From assembly GCF_002850255.1 (NCBI RefSeq), contig NZ_CP022522.1:4008501-4072500 (forward strand): a DNA stretch of 64,000 nucleotides, written 5' to 3'. This stretch comes from Pseudoalteromonas sp. NC201 (GTDB lineage: Bacteria > Pseudomonadota > Gammaproteobacteria > Enterobacterales > Alteromonadaceae). Numbering within the stretch: position 1 is the stretch's first letter; the number at the start of each line of letters is the position of its first letter. Below the pieces are notes generated by a model. That model did no database searches. It saw nothing but the letters and a program-made list of their open reading frames with translations, and was not told the DNA's origin. Of the stretch, positions 17,381 to 25,906 are shown piece after piece. The position numbers and the translations under genes are program-made.

Positions 17381-17641
17381 GTAATCAAAGTATGCTCCGC
17401 CCCTGACATAGAAGCCACCCCACCGATTTCATCGATCTCTGTAAACAAACAAAATGTTGTTTATAAAGATCATGCTGATTTCAGAAAAGTAAGCCTTAGC
17501 AATGCTGTTGAAGCAAAACAGTTTGTAGCTTGGTTGCTTACCATGTAACTCGTAAATAAGCATACTCGTTGAACAGTTACGTGTCCTATAGATATTAGTC
17601 AAAAGACGCCAAACGCGCCTTTGTTTGTAAACATAAGATAA
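17381..17641 (+). other. Decayed sequence with a start-less open stretch
   Basis: Codons from about 17381 to the TAA at 17546-17548 form an open frame with protein-like content ('VNKQNVVYKDHADFRK', 'VEAKQFVAWLLTM') but no start codon. I do not recognise it; it is probably the tail of another lost gene. Nothing else is seen before the PD40 lipoprotein gene. Confidence 0.35.
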
Positions 17642-18538
17642 TTAAGTAAACTCACTTTTTAGTTTTAAGTTTTTTATCAGTTGAATATCAACCCAATGCT
17701 GTTTTCCTTCATAAATACGTTTGCCGCTTCCATTCACACGCCAATCACCCCGATTAAAAAAGAAGTATTTTCCATCCGGCGATAATTGAGGAGAGCTTTC
17801 TTGTTTTTCTGTATTAATCGTTACTCCCATGTTTATAACCTTCGACCAAGTGCCATCTTGCTTTTTAAAACTAATGTAGAGATCAGATTGGCCAAAACCC
17901 TCAGCTCGTTGCACACTCCAAATCAAGTAAGATTCGTCAGGCGCTATCATAGAACCTGCTATGTACTCTCCTTGATTCATATCGTCTCTTAGTTTTATAG
18001 GCTCTTCATACTGCCCGTTAATAAGACGCGAATAATACAAAGCGCCGACAACACCCCGCTCTTTGTATCCGGTAAAGTAATAAGTGCCGCTCGCAGACAC
18101 CGACCTGCCATGCGCCATATGTTTTATGAACGCACCTGGGCTTTTAGGCTCTGACCAACCATCACCTTGGCGCTCTCGATACATTTTGCCGATGAACATT
18201 TTGCTGCCATCGTAAGAAAACTGCGGCCAACGTAGATCTGTTTCTGACGCCTTTCCCCACTGATTATTTTCTTTATGGATGACAAAAAAGCCTCGCTTTT
18301 TGTCTTCGCCTATCGCTTTTGTGAAGTAAAAAGACTGCATATCTGGCGTGAATGTACCGCTTTCAAATTCTCCATTTGGTGAAACAATCTTGGGCTCAAA
18401 GATCTTAGGCACTAAACCCGGAGGCTGCTCTCCAAAATACGCACTTCTTTTTACATTCGGTTTGTCTTCAGTATGACTCATAGAGCAACCACTGAGGCTA
18501 AAAAATAATAGGGTAAGTAAAGTTAAATTCGGCTTCAT
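17642..18538 (-). CDS. PD40 (WD40-like) beta-propeller lipoprotein
   Basis: A 298-residue predicted lipoprotein: signal sequence with lipobox 'LSGC' (Cys at residue 18), then repeated WD40-like/TolB-type beta-propeller strands such as 'FTPDMQSFYFTK', 'FSYDGSKMFI', 'IAPDESYLIWSV' and 'LSPDGKYFFFNRGDW'. Such proteins bind partners or ligands in the periplasm; many are annotated only as PD40-domain proteins. Single gene with about 390 bases upstream that hold its promoter and two terminator hairpins of the glmS side. Molecular role unknown. Confidence 0.75.
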   Translation of the reverse strand: MKPNLTLLTLLFFSLSGCSMSHTEDKPNVKRSAYFGEQPPGLVPKIFEPKIVSPNGEFESGTFTPDMQSFYFTKAIGEDKKRGFFVIHKENNQWGKASETDLRWPQFSYDGSKMFIGKMYRERQGDGWSEPKSPGAFIKHMAHGRSVSASGTYYFTGYKERGVVGALYYSRLINGQYEEPIKLRDDMNQGEYIAGSMIAPDESYLIWSVQRAEGFGQSDLYISFKKQDGTWSKVINMGVTINTEKQESSPQLSPDGKYFFFNRGDWRVNGSGKRIYEGKQHWVDIQLIKNLKLKSEFT

Positions 18539-18818
18539 GATTTGTCCTTAATGGTGATTTAAGAACCACTGACATTAACAGTTCAAACACAAAAAACCTG
18601 ATGTCTTGATGAATTGTGCCTGATTGCTGTTAATGAAGCCTTTGTAAGTGCACAGCACCATAAGTTTACAACTCAAGAAAATAGAAAAATAACCGGTAAA
18701 AATTTGTATTTATTGAATAAGTTTTTACTTTTGGTTTTAAGAATGCAAACTTCAGAGTCCATGAGCTGAAGTAGGTTATAAGCTGTTTTAAAAGAAATTA
18801 TTTTGGAATAGTCATAAA

Positions 18819-18839
18819 AAAGGCGCTGAATGCGCCTTT
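18819..18839 (-). terminator. Second hairpin between glmS and the PD40 gene
   Basis: AAAGGCGC and GCGCCTTT form an 8-bp stem around TGAAT; read on the minus strand a T-run follows. It lies about 90 bases beyond the first glmS terminator and may be a backup or belong to an unseen transcript. The rest of the 18539-18931 gap shows no gene. Confidence 0.6.
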
Positions 18840-18905
18840 AGTGTCTTGATTTTTGAGGGGACGAGTTGTGGCCCCGCACTTTATAAGTACATATTCCTAA
18901 GTAAC

Positions 18906-18930
18906 AAAAAAAGCGCTTGCGCGCCTTTTT
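18906..18930 (-). terminator. Intrinsic terminator of glmS
   Basis: A GC-rich hairpin (GCGC-loop-GCGC core with A/T arms) immediately after the glmS stop codon, followed on the minus strand by seven T residues: a classic Rho-independent terminator. Confidence 0.85.
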
Positions 18931-18931
18931 C

Positions 18932-20752
18932 TTATTCCACCGTTACACTCTTTGCGAGATTTCTCGGTTGGTCAACATCGGTGCCTTTGATCACGGCTAC
19001 ATAGTATGAAAGTAGCTGTAGTGGGATGGTGTAAACCACTGGGGCGATGATGTTTTCTACGTGATTGACGTTCATTACTCGCATGGTGTCGTCTGAGGCA
19101 AAGTTTGAGTCTTTGTCCGCGAATACATAGATGATACCGCCGCGTGCACGCACTTCTTCAACGTTTGATTTGAGCTTTTCAAGCAGCTCGTTGTTTGGTG
19201 CAACGACGATGATAGGCATGTCTGCGTCGATAAGCGCTAGCGGGCCGTGTTTTAGCTCGCCTGCCGCATAAGCTTCGGCGTGGATGTAGGAGATTTCTTT
19301 AAGCTTAAGTGCACCTTCCATTGCGATTGGGTATTGTGAACCACGACCTAAGAACAATGAGTGATGTTTGTCGGCAAATTCTTCTGCAAGAAGCTCGATG
19401 CCATCGGCCATCGTTAGCGTTTCTTCAAGCTTGGTTGGCAGAGTTTTAATGGCGTTGACGATTGCACTTTGGTCACGGCCTTTTTCCTGCGCGATCGATG
19501 CCGTTAGCATCAATAAGCCAACTAATTGGGTCGTAAAGGCTTTTGTTGATGCCACACCGATTTCTGCGCCAGCTTTGGTCATAAAGGCAAGATCTGACTC
19601 ACGTACAAGTGATGAGCCAGGTACGTTACAGATGGTCATCGACGCCATATAGCCTTGCTCTTTGGCCAAGCGAAGTGCTGCGAGAGTGTCTGCGGTTTCG
19701 CCCGATTGTGAAATGGTTACCAGTAGGCTGTTTTCGTGAACGAATGAGTCGCGGTAGCGAAACTCTGAGGCGATTTCAACGTTACAGCTTACGCCTGCAA
19801 ATTGCTCCAGCCAGTAGCGTGCCACCATGCCTGAGTGGTAAGACGTACCACATGCGATGATCTGTACGTGTTTTACATCTTTAAAGATTTCATTGGCTTT
19901 GTCGCCAAATGCGTCGATACTGACGCGATCGTTGTCTAAACGGCCTTCAAGTGTGTTACGTACGGCCATTGGCTGCTCGTAGATTTCTTTTAGCATGTAG
20001 TGGCGGTATTCGCCTTTGCCAGACGCATCTTGCGTGATGTTAGACTCAACCACTTCGCGCTCTACAGGATTGCCGTTTATGTCGAAGATTTCTACCGTTT
20101 CGCGAGTAATGCGTGCTACATCGCCTTCTTCTAGGAAGATAAAGCTGCGGGTTACAGGTAATAGCGCGAGTTGATCAGAGGCAATAAAGTTTTCACCAAG
20201 ACCAAGACCGATAACCAATGGGCTGCCTGAGCGTGCCACAATGATTTCATCTTGATTGGCTTTATCAAATAATACCGTACCGTATGCACCTTCGAGCTGT
20301 TTTACCGCTGCTTGCACGGCCGCGAGTAATGTAGTGTGTTGCTGTCTGAGTTGATGGATCAGGTGCACCATCACTTCGGTGTCGGTGTCAGATAAAAACT
20401 CGTAGCCGTCTTCTTTTAATGCCGCGCGCAAGCCTTCGTGGTTTTCAATAATACCGTTGTGTACCAGCGCAATTTCGCTGTTAGAAATATGCGGGTGCGC
20501 GTTAGCTTCTGTTACGCCGCCGTGTGTTGCCCAGCGCGTGTGCGCGATACCGGTAGTACCTTTTACTTCGGCATTTTCAAGCGCAGATTCTAGGTTTACC
20601 ACTTTACCCACGGCTTTCACGCTGTTGAGTGCACCGCCTTCGCAAAGTGCGACACCCGCAGAGTCATAACCACGGTATTCAAGGCGTTTTAGGCCTTCGA
20701 TAAGAATTTTGTTTACTGGACGCTCAGCAACAGCGCCTACGATTCCACACAT
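18932..20752 (-). CDS. glmS: Glutamine--fructose-6-phosphate aminotransferase (isomerizing)
   Basis: A 606-residue enzyme that makes glucosamine-6-phosphate from fructose-6-phosphate and glutamine, the first step of UDP-GlcNAc synthesis. The N-terminal class II amidotransferase begins MCGIVG, with Cys2 as nucleophile after Met removal, and shows '[12 protein letters not shown]' and '[11 protein letters not shown]'. Two SIS domains follow (about residues 280-600; '[14 protein letters not shown]', '[13 protein letters not shown]', ending '[12 protein letters not shown]'). I start at the ATG before CGIVG, preceded by GGAGAG; a longer in-frame extension would destroy the conserved N-terminus. It lies 10 bases downstream of a DeoR-type regulator, so the two form an operon. 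No glmS ribozyme is visible. Confidence 0.97.
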   Translation of the reverse strand: MCGIVGAVAERPVNKILIEGLKRLEYRGYDSAGVALCEGGALNSVKAVGKVVNLESALENAEVKGTTGIAHTRWATHGGVTEANAHPHISNSEIALVHNGIIENHEGLRAALKEDGYEFLSDTDTEVMVHLIHQLRQQHTTLLAAVQAAVKQLEGAYGTVLFDKANQDEIIVARSGSPLVIGLGLGENFIASDQLALLPVTRSFIFLEEGDVARITRETVEIFDINGNPVEREVVESNITQDASGKGEYRHYMLKEIYEQPMAVRNTLEGRLDNDRVSIDAFGDKANEIFKDVKHVQIIACGTSYHSGMVARYWLEQFAGVSCNVEIASEFRYRDSFVHENSLLVTISQSGETADTLAALRLAKEQGYMASMTICNVPGSSLVRESDLAFMTKAGAEIGVASTKAFTTQLVGLLMLTASIAQEKGRDQSAIVNAIKTLPTKLEETLTMADGIELLAEEFADKHHSLFLGRGSQYPIAMEGALKLKEISYIHAEAYAAGELKHGPLALIDADMPIIVVAPNNELLEKLKSNVEEVRARGGIIYVFADKDSNFASDDTMRVMNVNHVENIIAPVVYTIPLQLLSYYVAVIKGTDVDQPRNLAKSVTVE

Positions 20753-20762
20753 AATCTCTCCA

Positions 20763-21545
20763 TTATTTGCACGTTGTGTGTAGTTCAGCACAGATAAGTT
20801 GTATACCACGCGCTTCGATCGCTTGGCGGAGGTCATCGGCCAAGTTGTTGTCGGTGATCAAAGTGGTGATCTGTGCCCAAGGTATTTCTAAATTTGGAAT
20901 TTTACGGCCAATCTTGTCGGATTCGACCATCACAATCACTTCACGGGCTGACTTTGCCATCACACGGCTCAGCCCAATTAATTCGTTGAATGTGGTTGTG
21001 CCGCGCTCTACATCAATGCCATCGGCACCAATAAAAAGCTGATCAAAGTCATAGGATTGCAGTACTTGCTCTGCTACTTGCCCTTGAAAGGATTCTGAGT
21101 GCGGATCCCATGTCCCGCCGGTCATCAATAAGGTTGGCTCATTCTCCAGTGATAACAATCGATTAGCGATATTCATCGCATTGGTCATCACGACTAAGCC
21201 GCGCTTTTGTGCAAGCTCCGGAATTAGGGTTTCAGTGGTTCTGCCGCTATCGATAATGATGCGATTGTGATCTTTAATCAGCTCGGCGGCCGCTTTGGCA
21301 ATGGCCGTTTTACGTACCGAGTCTTGCTCGTCTTTACCTGATGCGGTGATCTCTTTAGGAAGGGCTATCGCACCGCCATAGCGGCGTAGTAACAGGCCGC
21401 TTTTTTCTAGTGCCGTTAAATCCTTACGAATCGTAACTTCTGACGTTTCAAACTCAGCGGCGAGTGATTCTACGCTTACTTCACCGTATTCATTCACCCA
21501 TGAAAGAATGGTATGTCTGCGCTGTTGAGTGTTTCGTTTAGTCAT
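20763..21545 (-). CDS. DeoR-family transcriptional regulator in operon with glmS
   Basis: A 260-residue DeoR-type repressor. The N-terminal helix-turn-helix ('[20 protein letters not shown]', then '[18 protein letters not shown]') is diagnostic, followed by the phosphosugar-sensing DeoRC domain ('[12 protein letters not shown]', '[13 protein letters not shown]', 'VESDKIGR'). It precedes glmS by 10 bases and probably controls amino-sugar synthesis in response to a sugar phosphate such as GlcN6P. A TTTCG-rich repeated element lies just upstream of its start, a likely autoregulatory operator. Confidence 0.9.
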   Translation of the reverse strand: MTKRNTQQRRHTILSWVNEYGEVSVESLAAEFETSEVTIRKDLTALEKSGLLLRRYGGAIALPKEITASGKDEQDSVRKTAIAKAAAELIKDHNRIIIDSGRTTETLIPELAQKRGLVVMTNAMNIANRLLSLENEPTLLMTGGTWDPHSESFQGQVAEQVLQSYDFDQLFIGADGIDVERGTTTFNELIGLSRVMAKSAREVIVMVESDKIGRKIPNLEIPWAQITTLITDNNLADDLRQAIEARGIQLICAELHTTCK

Positions 21546-21552
21546 AAAGTAA

Positions 21553-21589
21553 GTTTCGTTTCGAAATTTAAGGCGATTATAGTCGAAAC
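21553..21589. promoter_or_regulatory. TTTCG-repeat operator candidate for the DeoR-type regulator
   Basis: GTTTCGTTTCGAAATTT is followed 13 bases later by GTCGAAAC, giving several TTTCG/CGAAA half-sites within 37 bases, eight bases before the regulator's ATG. DeoR-family repressors commonly recognise repeated TTTCG-type half-sites (family knowledge). Binding here is inference. Confidence 0.6.
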
Positions 21590-21694
21590 TTCAAAACCTA
21601 AACAAGTTAAATTTTGCACTGAACAAATTTTAACTGGAAATATTATGAACATCAGGATACATTTCCGGATTGAGGTACTTAAAAGGATAATTAA

Positions 21695-23617
21695 ATGAAC
21701 AAAAACTTAATAACATCAATACTTTGTTGTTCACTATTACTAGCAGGATGCGGCGGTTCAGGCGGTGACACTACACCAGTCAATCAAGATAGCGGCAAAA
21801 ATGGAAATAATGGCAACACGGATTCAAATAACGGCAGCACAGATTCAAATAACAGCAACACAGACTCAAATAACGATAATACAGATTCTGGAACGGATAC
21901 CACGACTAAGCCAGTCGCTAAAATTCAGGCAAGTGCCTTTGGGGAGACTGGCAACGTCATTCAGCTTAGCACTACGGGAAGTACGATCCCTGAAAATGCC
22001 GAAATAACATGGCAGTGGCAAGCCAAACCCCAAGGCAGTAACGCTCAGTTTTCTAACCCCAACGCTAAGCAAACGCACTTTACCGCTGACGTTGCAGGTA
22101 TTTACATTCTAGGGCTAACAATCAAGTCAGGTAGTAACGAATCGACAACACAGTTTGAGATCCGTATAAAAGAAAAAACTACACCAAGTGTGAACACACC
22201 TCCTGTCGCCGACTTCACACTCACCAAACAGGCAATTGCCATCAACGAGCATCTACAGTTAGATGCGAGCAACAGCTCAGACTCAGACGGCGATAATCTC
22301 AGTTATAAATGGCAAGTTACTGCACCTGCTAATGTTGATGAATACACATTGGTAAGCCCTAACAATAACGTTGCCTCTTTCGCCTCTAAATTTGCGGGTG
22401 AATACACCATTACTTTAACCGTTTATGATGGTAAATCGTCACATAGCAAATCAGAAAAAGTCATCGTTATAGATAACCAGCCAGCTCTTAAAGCGGTTAT
22501 TTCTGCGCCTTCAGAGGTTACATTAAGCTCCATGACTTTTGTTGAGCTGAAAAGCGATGGTAGTCAGTATCAAGGCGCTGTAACACCGCTTTGGAGTTTT
22601 GACAGCAAACCGAGCGGCAGCCAAGCCGCAATGGCAACACCAAATGGATTTCTCACCTCGCTTCAATTAGATAAGGCAGGGCAATATAAAATCCGCTTTA
22701 GCCTTAAAGACAGACAAGGTCGTTTAAGTGAGGCAACCCATACCTTAACGGCCAAATTAGGCGAAGCAAACAAACCGCTTGTATTCGTCGACGTGCCAGA
22801 GTCAACCAAAATCAATGAAGCCATCAAGCTTAGTGCCAAGCGAAGTAAAGATACAAGCGGAAGACCACTCTCCTTTAGTTGGACGTTTGAGCCATTTGAA
22901 GCCGGTTTGACCTATTCCGTTACGAATGAAGATACCGATACGGTGATTTTTACGCCTCACGGAGAGGGAAGTTACCGTTATTTTGTGGAGGTAAGTAACG
23001 GTGAGCTAAGCCAAACCGCCAGTGGCGTGATAAAGAGCCACCCTGAAAATTATGGACCCACAGCGTCTATGAGTCCACAAATGTCTACAGCTACGGAAGG
23101 GGAAACCAAAGTCTTTGTGGTATCCGCAGAAGATAAAGACGGCGATCCGCTCACTTATCGCTGGTCACTTGAAACGAAGCCTGAGAATAGCACTGCAGTG
23201 GTCAACAATGCTGATAATCGCGCGTCTATTACCTTCGATGAAGCTGGTAACTATGTGCTGAAATGCATCGTGTCTGATGGCAAGGTTGAACTAGTCGTCG
23301 CGGCATTCATCAAAGTAAGTGCTGCTCAAAATAGCGCTCCAGTAATTACGGCGCTGGACTATCAAGGAGTACTGAAAACAGATGCAGCGCTTTGGATAAC
23401 TCCAACGGTTATAGATAGCGACAGCAATGCAGGCAATTTGACCTATTTTTGGAAGGTGGTTGCTCCAACAGGCGAAGTGATTGACAGTACCACAGCTCAT
23501 GACTCGAACCTACAATTCACTCCTATAGCATCAGGCGACTATCAGGTAAGTTTAAGTGTTGTAGATGAAAAGTCCGCTTCCGTTGCAACTAAAACGATAA
23601 CACTTTCAGTAGAATAA
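21695..23617 (+). CDS. Large Ig/PKD-domain lipoprotein with low-complexity linker
   Basis: A 640-residue surface lipoprotein. The lipobox is 'LLAGC' (Cys at residue 19). A flexible linker of Asn/Ser/Asp/Thr/Gly runs from about residue 25 to 70, built from a seven-residue unit (T-D-S-N-N-x-x). It is followed by four to six PKD/cadherin-like beta-sandwich repeats, with 'NTPPVADFTL', 'LDASNSSDSDGDNLSYKWQV', 'VSAEDKDGDPLTYRWSLE' and 'FDEAGNYVLKCIVSDGK' as typical elements. Such proteins act as surface adhesins or spacers. AAAGGA precedes the ATG and a strong terminator follows. It is monocistronic. Ligand unknown; calcium may bind the DxDGD loops (family knowledge). Confidence 0.8.
   Translation: MNKNLITSILCCSLLLAGCGGSGGDTTPVNQDSGKNGNNGNTDSNNGSTDSNNSNTDSNNDNTDSGTDTTTKPVAKIQASAFGETGNVIQLSTTGSTIPENAEITWQWQAKPQGSNAQFSNPNAKQTHFTADVAGIYILGLTIKSGSNESTTQFEIRIKEKTTPSVNTPPVADFTLTKQAIAINEHLQLDASNSSDSDGDNLSYKWQVTAPANVDEYTLVSPNNNVASFASKFAGEYTITLTVYDGKSSHSKSEKVIVIDNQPALKAVISAPSEVTLSSMTFVELKSDGSQYQGAVTPLWSFDSKPSGSQAAMATPNGFLTSLQLDKAGQYKIRFSLKDRQGRLSEATHTLTAKLGEANKPLVFVDVPESTKINEAIKLSAKRSKDTSGRPLSFSWTFEPFEAGLTYSVTNEDTDTVIFTPHGEGSYRYFVEVSNGELSQTASGVIKSHPENYGPTASMSPQMSTATEGETKVFVVSAEDKDGDPLTYRWSLETKPENSTAVVNNADNRASITFDEAGNYVLKCIVSDGKVELVVAAFIKVSAAQNSAPVITALDYQGVLKTDAALWITPTVIDSDSNAGNLTYFWKVVAPTGEVIDSTTAHDSNLQFTPIASGDYQVSLSVVDEKSASVATKTITLSVE
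21818..21889 (+). repeat. 21-bp in-frame tandem repeat in lipoprotein linker
   Basis: Three full units of ACRGAYTCAAATAAC plus six variable bases, and the start of a fourth, encode T-D-S-N-N-x-x. The third-position changes show divergence, but unit number could vary between strains by slippage. Confidence 0.8.
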
Positions 23618-23640
23618 GAGATCTCTACTCGTTGACTTTT

Positions 23641-23679
23641 AAGGCTTAAGCGCTCACTTGTGGGCGCTTAAGCCTTTTT
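23641..23679 (+). terminator. Intrinsic terminator after the Ig/PKD lipoprotein
   Basis: AAGGCTTAAGCGC and GCGCTTAAGCCTT are perfect 13-bp arms with a 10-base loop, followed by TTT. It lies three bases from the convergent DUF6482-like gene and may serve both. Confidence 0.88.
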
Positions 23680-23681
23680 GT

Positions 23682-24002
23682 TTAAACGGTTATGTCGGAT
23701 GGAGTTAAGTGACGGATCTCCATATTGCTGATATGCGTTCCCGAAGAGTCCTCTGGGCCAATTTCATCATAGGCGGACTCAACTCTGAGGTAGGCTTGAG
23801 TTGCGCCGAGTTCCGCCAGCTTTGTCTCGGCCTCTCGCAGCGAGTTAAACGGCGTTAGTTTACCCTCGGCATGCATTAAGATATGCAAGTTCCCATCACT
23901 ATCTTGACCACCCGCAAGATAGTGATTTGAATCCGCGTAGCTAAGCACGATGGCATGGAGTTCTTTATTAGCGATTTTTTCTTTGAGTGTGGCAGCAAGC
24001 AT
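23682..24002 (-). CDS. DUF6482-like small cytoplasmic protein
   Basis: A 106-residue soluble protein. Features are 'LHAIVLSYADSNHYLAGGQD', 'LREAETKLAELG' and 'LRVESAYDEIG', which resemble small DUF6482-type proteins of Pseudomonas and Vibrio; family assignment is from memory of the pattern and moderate. I chose the ATG preceded by GAGGAG; a 29-codon upstream extension has no ribosome site. Single gene, function unknown. Confidence 0.65.
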   Translation of the reverse strand: MLAATLKEKIANKELHAIVLSYADSNHYLAGGQDSDGNLHILMHAEGKLTPFNSLREAETKLAELGATQAYLRVESAYDEIGPEDSSGTHISNMEIRHLTPSDITV

Positions 24003-24110
24003 AATGCTCTCCTCGTTTAACCGATTAATAATTAAACGACCCTTGTGCGTGTTTGGTTCACCTTGATAGTCATGAATGTTTTGTCGCAAACCTATTGTCG
24101 TGATAAATCA

Positions 24111-24149
24111 CGACCTACCATCCATCACGTAGGTCGAGGTGTACCTCGA
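24111..24149 (+). repeat. REP-like element beside the RAYT remnant
   Basis: GTAG is followed by TCGAGG-TGTA-CCTCGA, the tetranucleotide-plus-hairpin form of REP sequences mobilised by REP-associated tyrosine transposases; an inverted CGACCTAC copy of the first bases lies 10 bases to the left. It stands just upstream of the transposase remnant, the normal association. Confidence 0.65.
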
Positions 24150-24206
24150 TAGATTTAATCGAAGGACTTATCTTTAAAACTTATCTCTCAATTGCAAGGC
24201 ATGCAC

Positions 24207-24796
24207 ATGAGCTGGAATAACCTGAGAAAAGGCAGGATATCAATCCCGTACGCAGAATACTTCATTACGTTTAACTGCCATAAACGCACGCTCTATTTTA
24301 CGGATTATCAGCTGGCACGATTGTTTTGCCAATCTATCTCACATAATGAAAAAAGTTTGAGTGCCGCTGGCAAACATGGGTGTTATACCAGTTGTATTAA
24401 GTAAATGATCTATCTTGAAGCGGGGAAATAGCTTTAGTAGCAAGGCAAAAATTTTGCTATTTAGTTGTTCTAAATGAGAAATTTTTAACGAAGCTAATAT
24501 GCTATTTCACCCTTCAAATTGATTAGAGAATTAATTCAATTGGTATTAATGCCTGATCACTTTCATGGCTTACTGACGCTTGGCAATACACAACTTGGTA
24601 AGATTGTTGGAGAATTAAAAGGCGGAACAGCTTAACTGCTAAACACAGAATTTGGCAAAGCGCGTATTACTATCATCAGCTCAGATCCACAGAAGATAGG
24701 CATACCATTGCCCAGCATATTGCTGTAAACCCACTAAGAACCAAGCTAGTAAGCCGCATTGGTGATTACCTTTATTGGAACTCACACTTTCTGTGA
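24207..24796 (+). pseudogene. REP-associated tyrosine transposase (RAYT), interrupted
   Basis: The pieces add up to one RAYT of about 150 residues. The N-terminus is 'MSWNNLRKGRISIPYAEYFI'; after a one-base shift near 24355 comes 'WQTWVLMPDHFHGLLTLG' (split by a MITE inside 'WV-LMP'), carrying the HUH motif His-Phe-His; the C-terminus is 'YYYHQLRSTEDRHTIAQHIA', 'VNPLRTKLVSRIGDYLYWN', 'SHFL'. A stop and a small deletion between two TTTGGCAAA copies lie near 24640-24655. Its last bases overlap the end of the convergent glycosyltransferase gene. Dead, but its REP target is still next to it. Confidence 0.85.
24386..24545. mobile_element. 160-bp MITE inserted in the RAYT gene
   Basis: Ends are TACCAGTTGTATTAA and the near-exact inverse TTAATTCAATTGGTA. 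Both sides carry TTA, consistent with a 3-base target duplication. Removing the element and one TTA restores the coding sequence W-V-L-M-P-D-H-F-H of the transposase, which fixes the boundaries. It has no coding capacity and must have been moved by a transposase elsewhere. Confidence 0.85.
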
Positions 24797-25906
24797 TTGG
24801 CTAGTTAAAGGGTCTCTTCCCAACTCAGTTAACACGCTTAGATACACCGACAAGTTACCTTCCGCCATCACCTCAATGGCAAATTCACTGCACATTTTAG
24901 CGCGACCTTTACGGCCCATTTGCTCTCGTAAAATCGGGTCCTGCAATAAGCGATTAAGATCTTGAGTAAACTGAGCTTGATTACCAATCGGAGCAAGTAG
25001 TCCGGTTTCATTGTGCGCAACCGCTTCGGGAATGCCACCGGCAGCAAAGCCCACGACAGGCACGCCAGATGCGCTACTTTGTAATAACGCTACGCCTAGC
25101 CCTTCCATCGATGCTGGATGTGCAACAATATCAACCGCCGGTAAAATACGCGCTACGTCTTGTCGAAATCCCACCAGCTGGACAATTTTTTGCAGCCCCA
25201 GCTCATCTATACGCGCTTGATACTGTTGCAGCTTTGGCCCTCGGCCAAACAGTAATACACGTAAATTAGGATGCTCAGCAATGAGTTGTTTGGCTGCACG
25301 CATGATCACATCCTGCCCTTTGCGCTCTATCAGTTGCGCAAAATTAGCCACAACCAAGGCATTTTGTGGCAGCTCAAACTCATCAAGCAACCATTGCCGC
25401 TCCGCGCTACTTGGTGCAAAGCGCTGGGTATCGACTGCACTGTGGACTAACTTTACTTGCTCAGAGGCAACACCTTGTGAGAGTAATACTTGGCGGATCC
25501 CCTCTGAGATAGCGATAACTTTATCGTAGGCTGGGTATTTTAATTTTGACCACCAGCGTGGCTCGGTGTTGTCGACTCGTCTCGATAAAATAACAGGAAC
25601 ATTAAGCGACTTCGCGGCAAGTAATCCCCAAGTATCAACCCCTCGGCGGCTGTGAATATGAACACAATCAGGCCGATGATGGGCAATAGCCTTTCGTAAA
25701 CGCAAACATTGCATGACATCGAGATCGCCTGTCATTTTCACAGGATCCACAACAACTTGCTTATCAACGGCTGCAATCATTTCACTATTAGGCGGGCAAA
25801 CCAGTACGTTCTCAATGCCCTTTTGCTGTAACGCTTGGGTTAAATACACCACTTGCTGTGCGCCGCCATATAAGTGACGACCCGCTTCAATATGCAGAAC
25901 TTTCAT
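24782..25906 (-). CDS. Glycosyltransferase family 4, LPS core block
   Basis: A GT-B enzyme of 374 residues from the ATG with AGGAGA upstream ('MKVLHIEAGRHLYGGAQQVV'). C-terminal motifs are 'VANFAQLIERKGQDVIMRAA', 'LLFGRGPKLQQY' and 'HPASMEGLGVALLQSSASG' (donor-binding E-x7-E type). The ATG overlaps the TGA of the GT9 gene upstream by four bases, so it is translated with the heptosyltransferase and waaA and probably extends the LPS core. Its 3' end overlaps the RAYT remnant, whose arrival may have replaced the original C-terminal residues and terminator. Confidence 0.87.
   Translation of the reverse strand: MKVLHIEAGRHLYGGAQQVVYLTQALQQKGIENVLVCPPNSEMIAAVDKQVVVDPVKMTGDLDVMQCLRLRKAIAHHRPDCVHIHSRRGVDTWGLLAAKSLNVPVILSRRVDNTEPRWWSKLKYPAYDKVIAISEGIRQVLLSQGVASEQVKLVHSAVDTQRFAPSSAERQWLLDEFELPQNALVVANFAQLIERKGQDVIMRAAKQLIAEHPNLRVLLFGRGPKLQQYQARIDELGLQKIVQLVGFRQDVARILPAVDIVAHPASMEGLGVALLQSSASGVPVVGFAAGGIPEAVAHNETGLLAPIGNQAQFTQDLNRLLQDPILREQMGRKGRAKMCSEFAIEVMAEGNLSVYLSVLTELGRDPLTSQSQKV

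Noticed and set aside
18540..18931. glmS ribozyme or riboswitch
   Set aside because: The ribozyme would lie upstream of glmS, but there the DeoR-type gene ends 10 bases before it; this downstream gap shows only terminator hairpins.
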